NCBI RefSeq assembly: GCF_004795105.1
Contig: NZ_SSBL01000005.1
Span: forward strand, 372,001-436,000
Length of the DNA: 64,000 nt
Origin: Streptomyces sp. A0642
GTDB taxonomy: Bacteria > Actinomycetota > Actinomycetes > Streptomycetales > Streptomycetaceae
Direction of reading: 5' to 3'
Below are positions 1 to 7,868 of this stretch, in pieces. The notes under the pieces are model-generated. The model did not search any database and was not told the DNA's origin. It saw only the letters and a list, made by a program, of their open reading frames with translations. Each line of letters opens with the position of its first letter. Positions within the stretch are counted from its first letter, which is position 1. Position numbers and translations under genes: made by a program.

Positions 1-1
1 C

Positions 2-322
2 GACCTCACCACACTGAGCGCGGTCGGGGCGCCCCCGCGCGTCCGTCGGACGCTCTCGGGCTTCCAGTGCGTGGTGGTCGCGCTCACCGGGGTGCTCCTG
101 GGGACGGCGGCGGGCCTGGTGCCGGCGGTGGCCCTGCGCCTGGTCGACCTGCGCCACGCGATGGAGGCCATGCGGGAGGAACCCATGGAGTCCGCCTTCA
201 CTCCGATCGTGCTGCCCTGGGCGACGATCGGGCTGCTGGCCGTGGTCGTTCCGCTGCTGGCCGGGGTCCTGGCGGCGGGGCTCACCCGCTCCCGGCTGAC
301 ACTCGCCCGGCGCGCCGGGTGA
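2..322 (+). CDS. ABC transporter permease, FtsX-like, C-terminal end (partial)
   Basis: The reading frame is already open at the window edge and gives the last 106 residues of a membrane protein. Two hydrophobic segments are visible (about residues 25-45, beginning VVVALTGVLLG, and about 75-98, beginning IVLPWATIGLL), separated by a short charged loop containing a repeated methionine/glutamate stretch. This hydrophobic-loop-hydrophobic end with a basic tail is typical of FtsX/MacB-type permeases, which extrude substrates or transmit a signal with a cytoplasmic ATPase. The ATPase and the rest of the permease lie outside the window, so substrate and subfamily cannot be given. A strong terminator follows 52 bases after the stop, so this is the last gene of its transcript. 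Confidence 0.7.
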   Translation, partial: DLTTLSAVGAPPRVRRTLSGFQCVVVALTGVLLGTAAGLVPAVALRLVDLRHAMEAMREEPMESAFTPIVLPWATIGLLAVVVPLLAGVLAAGLTRSRLTLARRAG

Positions 323-374
323 ACCGGCGGCCCGCCGCGACGGCCGCCTGACCGGCGGCTTCCGCGCACATTCC

Positions 375-414
375 GTGCCCCCGGAAACGGTGGATCATCC
401 GTTTCCGGGGGCAC
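375..414 (+). terminator. Perfect 16-bp hairpin after the permease
   Basis: The arms 375-390 and 399-414 are exact reverse complements (core CCCCCGGAAACGG) with an 8-base loop. The hairpin lies between the permease stop and bpa, both on the plus strand, so it should end permease transcription. It has no clear T-run, as is common for Streptomyces terminators. Confidence 0.8.
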
Positions 415-453
415 CACAGTGTTGTACGGCCCGTGTGCGAGACAATGGGCGAC

Positions 454-1002
454 ATGGAGATGCCGAGGAATGAACGGTCGCAGGAGCACCCCCAAGTCCT
501 CGTGGTGGGGCAGGACGGAATGGCGATCGGCGGCGGTGGCACTGACGACGAGTCGCGTGAGGTCCCGGTGACGGAGATGGTCGAACAGCCCGCGAAGGTC
601 ATGCGCATCGGCAGCATGATCAAGCAACTCCTGGAGGAGGTCAGGGCGGCTCCTCTCGACGAGGCGAGCCGAGTGCGCCTGAAGGAGATCCACGCCAGTT
701 CGGTCAAGGAGCTGGAGGACGGCCTCGCGCCGGAGCTGGTGGAGGAACTGGAGCGGCTTTCCCTGCCGTTCACCGAGGAGTCGATTCCCTCGGAGGCGGA
801 ACTCCGGATCGCGCAGGCTCAGTTGGTCGGCTGGCTGGAGGGCCTTTTCCACGGCATCCAGACGGCGTTGTTCGCCCAGCAGATGGCGGCCCGGGCGCAG
901 CTGGAGCAGATGCGCCGCGCGCTGCCTCCCGGCAGTGGTCACGAGGAGGAGGACGGCCCCGCGGACCCGCACGGGGCGATCCGCTCCGGCCCGTACCTGT
1001 AG
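454..1002 (+). CDS. bpa: Bacterial proteasome activator Bpa/PafE
   Basis: The 182-residue protein matches the DUF2587 family, the ATP-independent ring activator that opens the gate of the actinobacterial 20S proteasome and feeds it unfolded proteins. The conserved helical core (MRIGSMIKQLLEEVRAAPLD through SLPFTEE, about residues 50-115) is followed by a second long helix ending near LEQMRRALPP. The protein ends in GPYL. In the mycobacterial homologue a C-terminal GQYL docks into the alpha-ring pockets, so the C-terminal Tyr-Leu is what I would expect for proteasome binding. The start at 454 (MEMPRNER) is preferred because upstream in-frame options (GTG 433, ATG 445) lie almost on the preceding terminator. 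The N-terminal 45 residues are polar and probably disordered. The gene is monocistronic, closed by the hairpin at 1232. Confidence 0.88.
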   Translation: MEMPRNERSQEHPQVLVVGQDGMAIGGGGTDDESREVPVTEMVEQPAKVMRIGSMIKQLLEEVRAAPLDEASRVRLKEIHASSVKELEDGLAPELVEELERLSLPFTEESIPSEAELRIAQAQLVGWLEGLFHGIQTALFAQQMAARAQLEQMRRALPPGSGHEEEDGPADPHGAIRSGPYL

Positions 1003-1231
1003 TCCTGGCTGTCGCGCGGCTGTCGTCCGGGTTGTCGCGCGGCTGCCACCCCGTTGTCGTCCTGGCCGTGGCCCGGCTGCAGTCCGGTCGTAGCCCGCTT
1101 GTCGACTGGCCGTGGCCCAGCTGCAGTCCGGGTCGCGGCCCGGCTTTCATCGGGTTGTCGACGCGGCTGTCGTCCTGGCCGTAGTCCCGGCCAGATCCGT
1201 ATCTACCGCTTTCACCTCTGCCGTTTCACCC
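1003..1231. repeat. Degenerate GC-rich repeats between bpa and its terminator
   Basis: This 229-base stretch holds no credible gene. It is built from imperfect copies of short units such as GCTGTCGTCC and CGTGGCCCGGCTGCAGTCC, the latter twice with few changes (near 1066 and 1108). It looks like local slippage or duplication within an intergenic spacer. Confidence 0.6.
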
Positions 1232-1267
1232 GAAGGGCCCGCCACGCTTGCTCGTGGCGGGCCCTTC
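1232..1267. terminator. Bidirectional terminator between bpa and quinone oxidoreductase
   Basis: The arms 1232-1246 (GAAGGGCCCGCCACG) and 1253-1267 are perfect complements around a 6-base loop, CTTGCT. The hairpin sits between two convergent genes and can serve both. Confidence 0.85.
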
Positions 1268-1303
1268 CTGCTCTCAGCCTCCCCCAGGGCTCGGGTCCAG
1301 GGC

Positions 1304-2293
1304 TCAGGTCGTCGCGGTTGTCTGAAGGAGCACCTTGCCTACGTGGGTGCTGGACTCCATCACCCGGTGGGCCTCCGCGGCGTCCCGCATCGGCAGGGTG
1401 CGGTCCACGACCGGCCGGACGACGCCGTCGGCGATCAGGGGCCAGACGTGTTCGCGTACGGCGGCGACGATCGCGGCCTTCTCGGCGAGCGGGCGCCCGC
1501 GCAGCGACGTCGCCGTGACGGCGGCCCGCTTGTTCAGCAGGGTGCCGAGATTCAGCTCGCCCTTGGCTCCGCCCTGGAGACCGATGATCGCGAGCCGCCC
1601 GTTGGCGGCGAGTGCCTGCACGTTGCGGTCCAGGTACTTCGCGCCGACGATGTCGAGGATGACGTCCGCGCCCGCGCCGTCCGTCGCCTTGCGGATCTCC
1701 TCGACGAAGTCCTGCTCCCGGTAGTCGATCAGGATGTCGGCGCCCAGCTCGGCACAGCGCGCGAGCTTTTCGGGACCGCCGGCGGTCACGGCGACCCGGG
1801 CGCCGACCGCCTTGGCGAGCTGGATCGCCATCGTGCCGATGCCGCTGGAGCCGCCATGGATCAACAGAGTCTCGGCGGGGCGCAGATGCGCCACCATGAA
1901 CACGTTGGACCAGACGGTGGACGTCACTTCGGGCAGCGCTGCGGCCAGGATGAGGTCGAGCCCGTCCGGTACGGGGAGCAACTGCCCTGCGGGGACGACG
2001 ACCTTCTCCGCATAGCCGCCGCCCGCGAGGAGCGCGCACACCTCGTCGCCGACCGACCAGCCGACGACGCCGGGGCCCAGGGCCGAAATCCGGCCCGCAC
2101 ACTCCAGGCCGGGGTAGGCGGACGCGCCGGGCGGCGGGTTGTAGAAGCCCTGCCGCTGGAGCACATCGGCCCGGTTGACCGCGCTGGACACCACCTCGAC
2201 GAGGACCTCGCCCTCGCCGGGTACGGGGTCGGGCACCTCGGCCCACACGAGCGCCTCGGGGCCACCGGGTTCGGGGATCGTGATCGCATACAT
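1304..2293 (-). CDS. NAD(P)H quinone oxidoreductase, zinc-independent MDR family (PIG3-like)
   Basis: The 329-residue protein belongs to the medium-chain dehydrogenase/reductase superfamily. The N-terminal GroES-like half contains NRADVLQRQGFYNPPPG and PGLECAGRI. The nucleotide-binding half shows HGGSSGIGTMAIQLAKA at about residues 145-161, the glycine-rich NADP loop of quinone reductases. The cysteine/glutamate set that binds catalytic zinc in alcohol dehydrogenases is absent, which points to a quinone oxidoreductase or enoyl reductase reducing quinones or enones with NADPH. The ATG at 2293 begins MYAITIPEPGG, the usual start of this family. It appears to be a single gene; the next gene upstream is 300 bases away. 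Confidence 0.85.
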   Translation of the reverse strand: MYAITIPEPGGPEALVWAEVPDPVPGEGEVLVEVVSSAVNRADVLQRQGFYNPPPGASAYPGLECAGRISALGPGVVGWSVGDEVCALLAGGGYAEKVVVPAGQLLPVPDGLDLILAAALPEVTSTVWSNVFMVAHLRPAETLLIHGGSSGIGTMAIQLAKAVGARVAVTAGGPEKLARCAELGADILIDYREQDFVEEIRKATDGAGADVILDIVGAKYLDRNVQALAANGRLAIIGLQGGAKGELNLGTLLNKRAAVTATSLRGRPLAEKAAIVAAVREHVWPLIADGVVRPVVDRTLPMRDAAEAHRVMESSTHVGKVLLQTTATT

Positions 2294-2593
2294 GGCCGCG
2301 AGGCTACTCCGTGGCGCCGTTCCGGCGGCGAACCAGCGCCGCCCGGCCCCCGTCGTCCGCAAAGGCGCGACCCGGCCGCCGGGCCCGGGCGGTGGGGCGG
2401 TGGGGCGGTCCGGCCGCCGGTGTCGGCGGTGGCGCGGTGTGGCCCCCGGGCGTCCGCGGCGGTGCGGTCCGGCCGTCCACGCGTCCGCGATGGAGCGGTC
2501 CCGCCGCCGAGGCGTGATGCGGACCGCCGACCGTCCCCGCCGTATCGCGGCAGACCGGCCCGTCCCGGGCCGGGCGCCCGGAGGGTCGCTCGC
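2294..2593. other. 300-base intergenic stretch, no gene seen
   Basis: The stretch is extremely GC-rich with runs of GGGGCGGT and two diverged copies of a GGTGCGGTCCGGCCG-type unit near 2400 and 2460. Frames through it are low-complexity Arg/Gly/Pro, so I do not call a gene. It must hold the promoter of the quinone oxidoreductase, but I see no convincing -10/-35 pair. Confidence 0.5.
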
Positions 2594-3667
2594 TCAGCCG
2601 CGCGGGGCGGCTTGCGGCGGGTGGTTCAGGGGCGGTTCGTTGGAGGCGCGCACGATCGTGATCAGCCGGTCCGTCAGCTGCAGCGGACTGGCCGCCGGAT
2701 CGTCGTACCCCAGAAGCCGGTGCCCCCGCAGGACGCTGACCACGAGGTCATCCGTCTCCCGGACGCCCCTGCCCACCTCGGCCTTTATCACCGGCCGTTC
2801 GACCAGGTCGAGCCCGCTGCCCTGCTGGATCAGGTCCTCCATCACCGTGCCCGCGCTGGGGCTGAGCACGGACAGGCCGAGCAGCCGACCCGCCGCACTG
2901 GCGCTCGTGATCACGGCGTCGGCACCGGACTGCCTCAGCAGCGGAGCGTTCTCCTCCTCGCGCACCGCCGCCACGATCTTCGCGCCGCGATTGAGCTGAC
3001 GCGCGGTCAGTGCGACGAGCACCGCCGTGTCGTCGCGCTGAGTGGCGATGATGATCTGGCGCGCCTTCGGCAGCTCGGCCCGCAGCAGCACATCGCTGCG
3101 CGTCGCGTCCCCGAGCACTCCGGTGAAGCCCTCCGCGTTGGCGATCTCTATCACCTTGGACGCCGGGTCGACGATGACGATCTGTTCCTTCCGCAGCCCG
3201 GTGGCACAGAGGGTCTGGATGGCGGAACGGCCCTTCGTGCCGAAGCCGACGACGATGGTGTGGTCACGCAAGTTGGTTCTCCAACGCTTCAGCCGGAAGT
3301 CCTCGCGGGTCCGTTCGGTGAGGACCTCAAGGGTGGTGCCGACCAGGATGATGAGGAAGAGCACGCGCAACGGTGTCACGAGCAGCACGTTCACGAGCCG
3401 GGCGCCGTCGGCGTACGGGGTGATGTCGCCGTATCCGGTGGTCGAGAGGGTGACCGTCGCGTAGTACACCGCGTCCAGGAGGTCGACCTTGTCGTCGGCC
3501 GCGTCGTGGTAGCCGTCACGGTCGAGCCACACGATCAACACCGTGACGGCGAGGACCATCAGAGCCATCAGCAGCCGCTTGGCGACCTGACGCGCCGGCC
3601 CGTCGACGACCCGGCGCGGAAGCATCACCCGGGTGGGGACGACATGTTCGTCGGCGCGCCTGGCCAT
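2594..3667 (-). CDS. Two-TM potassium channel with TrkA-N (RCK) domain
   Basis: The 357-residue protein has a hydrophobic segment (LLMALMVLAVTVLIVWL), a pore helix and the K+ selectivity filter TTGYGD at about residues 76-81, then a second membrane segment (LLVTPLRVLFLIILVG). The cytoplasmic part is a TrkA-N/RCK Rossmann domain beginning VVGFGTKGRSA (about 140), which in this family binds nucleotides or ions and gates the pore. A C-terminal TrkA-C-like part follows. This is the MthK/Kch type of ligand-gated K+ channel. The ATG at 3667 is chosen; a GTG at 3700 would add 11 residues encoded by the parS palindrome and has no properly spaced ribosome site. The gene follows moeA on the same strand, only 20 bases after its stop, so the two are probably co-transcribed. 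Confidence 0.85.
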   Translation of the reverse strand: MARRADEHVVPTRVMLPRRVVDGPARQVAKRLLMALMVLAVTVLIVWLDRDGYHDAADDKVDLLDAVYYATVTLSTTGYGDITPYADGARLVNVLLVTPLRVLFLIILVGTTLEVLTERTREDFRLKRWRTNLRDHTIVVGFGTKGRSAIQTLCATGLRKEQIVIVDPASKVIEIANAEGFTGVLGDATRSDVLLRAELPKARQIIIATQRDDTAVLVALTARQLNRGAKIVAAVREEENAPLLRQSGADAVITSASAAGRLLGLSVLSPSAGTVMEDLIQQGSGLDLVERPVIKAEVGRGVRETDDLVVSVLRGHRLLGYDDPAASPLQLTDRLITIVRASNEPPLNHPPQAAPRG

Positions 3668-3684
3668 CGCGTCATGGCCGGGAA

Positions 3685-3698
3685 GTTTCACGTGAAAC
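3685..3698. other. parS: parS: ParB-binding centromere-like site
   Basis: The 14-base palindrome GTTTCACGTGAAAC is the core of the Streptomyces parS consensus. Such sites cluster around oriC and are bound by ParB for chromosome segregation; this one is about 56 kb from oriC. It includes the TGA stop of moeA (3688-3690) and ends 18 bases before the ATG of the K+ channel gene, so it is embedded in an operon junction. Confidence 0.93.
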
Positions 3699-5454
3699 AC
3701 CCTTCAGTCCACGGCGTCGCCGGGGCCCACGGTAGATCGAGGATCTCCACCTCGGTGCCGGACCGTACCCCGCCCGGCTCCACAACAGCCAGCCCGTCCG
3801 CCGCAGCGACACCGCGCAGCATGGCGGGACCGTTGTAATGCAGGGGTACGACGTACTCCGTCCCCCCGCCGGTTCCGGTTGCGTCCCGGTGAGTTGCGGA
3901 CGCGGGACCCCGTCCGGGGGCACCGGACGCCCGATGGACCACGGGGACGAGACGGGTGTCGTGCGGGTGGCCGTGTACGTCGTCGCGTACCGGCACGCGG
4001 TAGGGAGCCTCGGCGGGCCGGCCTGCCAGCCCTCGGAGCAACGGCTCGGCCAGGGTGAGCAGCCCGGACACGGCGGCCAGGGGGTTGCCGGGCAGCCCCA
4101 CGACATACGGGCCTCGGTCAGCGAGCCGGGCCAGCAGCATCGGGTGGCCGGGGCGCACGGCGACTCCGTCGACGAGCAGCTCGGCACCGATCCGGGCCAG
4201 AACGGGGTGCACATGGTCGACGGGTCCTGCGGCGGTGCCGCCGGTGGTGACGATCAGGTCGGCCTCGGAGCCGGTGAGGGCCTGCCGCAGGGCCTCCGCG
4301 TCGTCGCCGAGGCGGCGTGGTGCCGAGACGTCGGCACCCAGCGCACGCAGCCAGGGGCCGATCATCGGACCCAGAGCGTCCCGGATCAGCCCGTCGCGCG
4401 GCAGCCCGGCCGGAAGGAGTTCGTCGCCGAGGACGAGGACGTCGACGCGCGGCCGGGGGCGCGCCGGCAGCTCGTCGTACCCGGCTGCCGCGGCCAGTCC
4501 GAGGACGGCGGGCGTCACGAGGGCCCCGGCGGGCAGCAGTTCGTCGCCCGAACGGCACTCCTGTCCGCGCGGCCTGATGTCCTGTCCGGGATCCACCTGG
4601 CGCTGCGCGTGCAGCAGCCCCTTGGCCTCGTCGGCGTAGGCGTGTTCGCTGCGGATGACCGCGGTCACGTCCGCCGGGATACGGGCGCCTGTGGCGATGC
4701 GGAGGGCTTCGCCGTCGGGGAGCGGGGCGGGGGCGGCATGGCCGGCGAGGATCCCCTCGCTGTCCCGGATGGTCCATGGTCCCGGCCCCGCGACCGCCCA
4801 CCCGTCCATGGCGGAGGTGTCGAAGGAGGGAAGGTCGGTGAGCGCGGCCAGCGGCTCGGCGAGCACCTGCCCGAGCGCCTGGTCGAGAGGAAGCCGCACG
4901 GTACGGGAAGGAACCGCACGGCCGGCCCTGGCGGCGACCGCACGGGCCTCGCGCCACGCGAGCGCGCGGCCGTGCGCCCGGCCGTGCGGCGCGGGGGAGC
5001 CAGGGTGGGGGGGGTGGGAGTCGGCGGGAGAGCCGGGAGTGGTGCGGTGGGCGTCAGCGGTGGGGTTTCGGTCGCACGGGTAGGCGACCGGATCGGCGCC
5101 GGCCGGATCGGCGCCGGCCGGGTCCATGGCCCCGGGGCGGTGAGGGGACCGGCCGGAGGCCCGGGATCCGGGGTCCGGCGTTCTCCCTGCGTCCGCCCCC
5201 TGCGGTGCCTGGGGGCCGACCAGTGCGAGCGCCTGCGCCACCGCCCGCTCCTCGTCGGCTTCGGCCTCGGCAGCGCTGAGGCGCCCGGGCGCCCGGGCGG
5301 GTTCCGGAGCTGCTCGCCGGGTCCTCCCCGCCGCGCCGCCCGTCTCGGGTGCCCACCGGTGCTCCGGGGCCGGACGCAGCCGGTCCGACGCGGGTGGCGA
5401 CAGCGGCCGGTCCGGCGCGGCCGGCCCTTCGCCGTTGCCGCTGGGGCCCGTCAT
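3688..5454 (-). CDS. moeA: Molybdopterin molybdotransferase MoeA with long N-terminal extension
   Basis: MoeA inserts molybdate into adenylylated molybdopterin, the last step of molybdenum cofactor synthesis. The family core starts near residue 160 and shows LPSFDTSAMDGWAV (about 208-221), ATGARIP, the molybdopterin-binding LIVTTGGTAAGPVDHV (a variant of the usual TGG-S-VG-D loop) and GLPGNPLAAVSG. The family is normally about 400 residues; here it is 588, because about 160 low-complexity Pro/Ala/Arg residues precede the core, including a duplicated AGADP motif encoded by a direct DNA repeat near 5093-5120. The ATG at 5454 overlaps the mobA stop (ATGA), implying translational coupling. The last codons and stop lie inside a parS site. 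Confidence 0.87.
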   Translation of the reverse strand: MTGPSGNGEGPAAPDRPLSPPASDRLRPAPEHRWAPETGGAAGRTRRAAPEPARAPGRLSAAEAEADEERAVAQALALVGPQAPQGADAGRTPDPGSRASGRSPHRPGAMDPAGADPAGADPVAYPCDRNPTADAHRTTPGSPADSHPPHPGSPAPHGRAHGRALAWREARAVAARAGRAVPSRTVRLPLDQALGQVLAEPLAALTDLPSFDTSAMDGWAVAGPGPWTIRDSEGILAGHAAPAPLPDGEALRIATGARIPADVTAVIRSEHAYADEAKGLLHAQRQVDPGQDIRPRGQECRSGDELLPAGALVTPAVLGLAAAAGYDELPARPRPRVDVLVLGDELLPAGLPRDGLIRDALGPMIGPWLRALGADVSAPRRLGDDAEALRQALTGSEADLIVTTGGTAAGPVDHVHPVLARIGAELLVDGVAVRPGHPMLLARLADRGPYVVGLPGNPLAAVSGLLTLAEPLLRGLAGRPAEAPYRVPVRDDVHGHPHDTRLVPVVHRASGAPGRGPASATHRDATGTGGGTEYVVPLHYNGPAMLRGVAAADGLAVVEPGGVRSGTEVEILDLPWAPATPWTEGCFT

Positions 5455-6299
5455 GGCGTCTCGGTCTCGTCCGCCCACCGGAGGGCGAGCGCGGCGGCCT
5501 TCCGGGCGGCCTCGGCGACTGCCTCCGGACCGCCCCCGTCACCGCTCGCCTTCGCCGCCGCGTAGCCGACCAGGAAAGTCGTCAGGGGTGCGGCGGGCCG
5601 GGCGACGCCATGGGCGGCATCACGGGCGAGATCGAGCAGGACGCCGGTGTCGACGTCGAGTTCGATGCCCAGTTCGTTCTTGACTGCGGTGATCCATTCG
5701 TCCAGCACGGTCCCATGCTCCCTGATCCGGGCCCGGGCCGAAGCGATGTCCTCCCAGGTGTCGCAGTCGAACGACGCGAGCGGGTCCGCCGCCACCCTGG
5801 AAAGCCTCAGTTCCTGGGTGAGCAGCCGCAGGGGCAACCCCGCCAGACCGCCGTGTTCGGTGGCGAGGAGCCCCAGTTCGCGGCGCAGCGGCTCCGCGCG
5901 GTAGACGGCGACCAGCGGCTGGTCCCGGCCGTCCGGGTCGGTGCAGACAGCGCCCTCGGCGTCCCCCTGCCCGGCGGCTTCCAGCAACGCGCCCACCGTG
6001 TCGGCGCCCAGGAACGGCAGATCGGCGGAGAGCACGAGTACGCGCTCCGCCGCCGTGTGCCGCACCCCCGCACCGAGCGCGGCCAACGGGCCGCCGCCCT
6101 GAGGCTCTTCGCGCGTCCACGTCACCGCGCGCTCGGTGGGCCGCCGTCCTCCCACCACCACGGTGGTCGCGGCACCGGTGCAGGCGCCGAGGACCCGGTC
6201 GAGCAGCGCGCGGCCGCCGACCCGGAGCCCCGGCTTGTCGGCACCGCCGAGCCGCTTGGCGGCCCCTCCGGCGAGAACGATGGCGTCATACGCGGTCAT
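5451..6299 (-). CDS. mobA: MobA-like NTP transferase with C-terminal DUF6457-type domain
   Basis: The 282-residue protein starts with the nucleotidyltransferase signature LAGGAAKRLGGADKP (residues 9-23), the GTP-binding loop of MobA, which attaches GMP to molybdenum cofactor. A DLPFLGAD motif near residue 93 supplies the metal-binding aspartate. From about residue 195 the chain continues past the usual MobA end into a helical region (HGTVLDEWITAVKNELGIEL through RKAAALALRWADE), the DUF6457-type tail common in actinomycetes. It is the first gene of the mobA-moeA-K+ channel unit. Molybdenum guanylyltransferase is the likeliest activity; a related NTP transferase cannot be excluded from sequence alone. 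Confidence 0.83.
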   Translation of the reverse strand: MTAYDAIVLAGGAAKRLGGADKPGLRVGGRALLDRVLGACTGAATTVVVGGRRPTERAVTWTREEPQGGGPLAALGAGVRHTAAERVLVLSADLPFLGADTVGALLEAAGQGDAEGAVCTDPDGRDQPLVAVYRAEPLRRELGLLATEHGGLAGLPLRLLTQELRLSRVAADPLASFDCDTWEDIASARARIREHGTVLDEWITAVKNELGIELDVDTGVLLDLARDAAHGVARPAAPLTTFLVGYAAAKASGDGGGPEAVAEAARKAAALALRWADETETP

Positions 6300-6334
6300 G
6301 CCCCGAGTATGCGGGCCCGCCGTCCGACGGATCG

Positions 6335-6411
6335 CCCGCGTCCACGTTCCGGTGGATCAACGCGGAACGCGGATTCCCCCCGCCCACGTCCCGGTGGCTC
6401 AACACGGAACG
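6335..6411. repeat. Two-copy direct repeat in the mobA/bkdC spacer
   Basis: A unit of about 33 bases (CCCGCGTCCACGTTCCGGTG, continuing with TCAACGCGGAACG) at 6335-6369 recurs with a few changes at 6379-6411. It lies in the 129-base spacer upstream of mobA and downstream of the E2 gene. I see no hairpin terminator here. Confidence 0.55.
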
Positions 6412-6428
6412 GAACGGGGGACACCCGC

Positions 6429-7868
6429 CTACAGCGTCCGGAGCAGCACCGCCGGCTGTTCCACACAGTCGGCCACGTACCGCAGGAAACCTCCCGCCGT
6501 TCCCCCGTCGCAGACCCTGTGGTCGAAGGTCAGCGAGAGCTGCACGACCCGGCGCACGGCCAGTTCGCCCTCGTGCACCCACGGCTTGGGGACGATCCGG
6601 CCGACCCCGAGCATCGCCGCTTCCGGGTGGTTGACGATCGGCGTCGACCCGTCGACGCCGAACACCCCGTAGTTGTTGAGCGTGAACGTGCCACCGGTCA
6701 GCTCTGCCGGAGTCAGCGTCCCGGTCCTCGCCGCCTCGGTCAGCCGGGCGATCTCCGCCCCGATCGACTCGGCGTTGCGCGTGTGCGCGTCCCGGACCAC
6801 GGGAACGACCAGACCGCGCTCGGTCTGGGCCGCGAACCCGAGATGGACCTCCGGCAGCCGCACGATCTCGCGCGCCTCCATGTCCACCGTGGAGTTCAGT
6901 TCGGGGTACCGGGCCAGCGCCGCCGTGCAGATGCGGGCGAGGAGCGCGAGCACCGACACCTTCGGGCCCGCACCGGGACCGCCGGCGCCGTTCATCGCCG
7001 CCCTGGCCGCCATCAGCTCGGTGGCATCGGCGTCCACCCAGCACGTGGCGTCGGGGATCTCACGCCGGCTGCGCGCCAGCTTGTCGGCGACCGCGCCCCG
7101 TACACCGCGCAAGGGAATCCGCTCCGCACCGGGAGCATTCGCGGACCGCCCCCCTGGCGTCGCACCGGGAGCGGCAGAAGCGGCCGAAGGGGCAGGAGCG
7201 GCCGAAGGGGCGGAGCCGACGACAGCAGGCGGAGATGTAGCCGCCCGGATGGCGGACTCCACATCGGCCCGCAGAATCAATCCGTCGGGCCCCGATCCCG
7301 CGAGCTGCCGCAGATCGAGGCCGTGCTGCCGCGCCAGCTTGCGCACCAGCGGAGAGACGACGGCGACCGGCCCCCGTACACCGTCCGCCACTCGTGCGGA
7401 GACCGCGGTCTCCGCCGGCGCGCCGACGACAGGGGACGCGGCGACAGGAGCACCGGCGGCTGCGGCGGAAGCCGACAGGCCTTCGGGCCGGACGCGGCGG
7501 CGTCGCACCGGCGGCGCCCCCGTCCCGTACCCCACCAGCACGTTCCCCGACCCGGACGGCTCCGCGCCGACGTCCGCCGCACCGGAGCCCGGCCCACCCG
7601 TTCCCGGCTCCGAAGGCTCCGCGGTCCCGACCGCAACCGTCAGCAGCGGGGCGCCGACGGGAAGTTCCGTTCCCTCCTCGCCGAACCGGGCGGTCACCAC
7701 ACCCCCGTACGGGCACGGCACCTCCACCATCGCCTTGGCCGTCTCGACCTCGACGACCGGCTGATCGATCGCGACGACGTCGCCGATCTCCACCAGCCAG
7801 CGCACGATCTCCGCCTCGGTCAGGCCCTCGCCGAGATCGGGAAGCTTGAATTCGAGCACCTGCGCCAT
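6429..7868 (-). CDS. bkdC: Dihydrolipoamide acyltransferase (E2) of a 2-oxoacid dehydrogenase complex
   Basis: E2 is the core of the 2-oxoacid dehydrogenase complex; it carries the acyl group on a swinging lipoyl arm and passes it to CoA. In 479 residues I see one lipoyl domain (1-80) with the lipoyl-lysine motif VETAKAMVE (Lys45), an Ala/Pro/Gly linker, a peripheral subunit-binding domain (VSPLVRKLARQHGLDLRQL), a second flexible linker and the catalytic domain ending near the active-site DHRVCDGG. The ATG at 7868 overlaps the E1beta stop (ATGA). Streptomyces clusters of this order are usually annotated bkd (branched-chain 2-oxoacid dehydrogenase, supplying starters for branched fatty acids); pyruvate as substrate cannot be excluded. 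Confidence 0.85.
   Translation of the reverse strand: MAQVLEFKLPDLGEGLTEAEIVRWLVEIGDVVAIDQPVVEVETAKAMVEVPCPYGGVVTARFGEEGTELPVGAPLLTVAVGTAEPSEPGTGGPGSGAADVGAEPSGSGNVLVGYGTGAPPVRRRRVRPEGLSASAAAAGAPVAASPVVGAPAETAVSARVADGVRGPVAVVSPLVRKLARQHGLDLRQLAGSGPDGLILRADVESAIRAATSPPAVVGSAPSAAPAPSAASAAPGATPGGRSANAPGAERIPLRGVRGAVADKLARSRREIPDATCWVDADATELMAARAAMNGAGGPGAGPKVSVLALLARICTAALARYPELNSTVDMEAREIVRLPEVHLGFAAQTERGLVVPVVRDAHTRNAESIGAEIARLTEAARTGTLTPAELTGGTFTLNNYGVFGVDGSTPIVNHPEAAMLGVGRIVPKPWVHEGELAVRRVVQLSLTFDHRVCDGGTAGGFLRYVADCVEQPAVLLRTL

Noticed and set aside
3668..3700. GTG at 3700 as the K+ channel start
   Set aside because: It would translate the parS palindrome and has no properly spaced ribosome site; ATG 3667 starts closer to the conserved part, though the choice is not proven.
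1112..3838. Very long plus-strand open frame (over 900 codons) opposite the oxidoreductase and K+ channel genes
   Set aside because: It is antisense to two well-supported genes, has no domain and results from lack of stop codons in high-GC DNA. The same holds for long antisense frames at 5349-8330, 18299-20164, 49872-52847 and 52669-55101.
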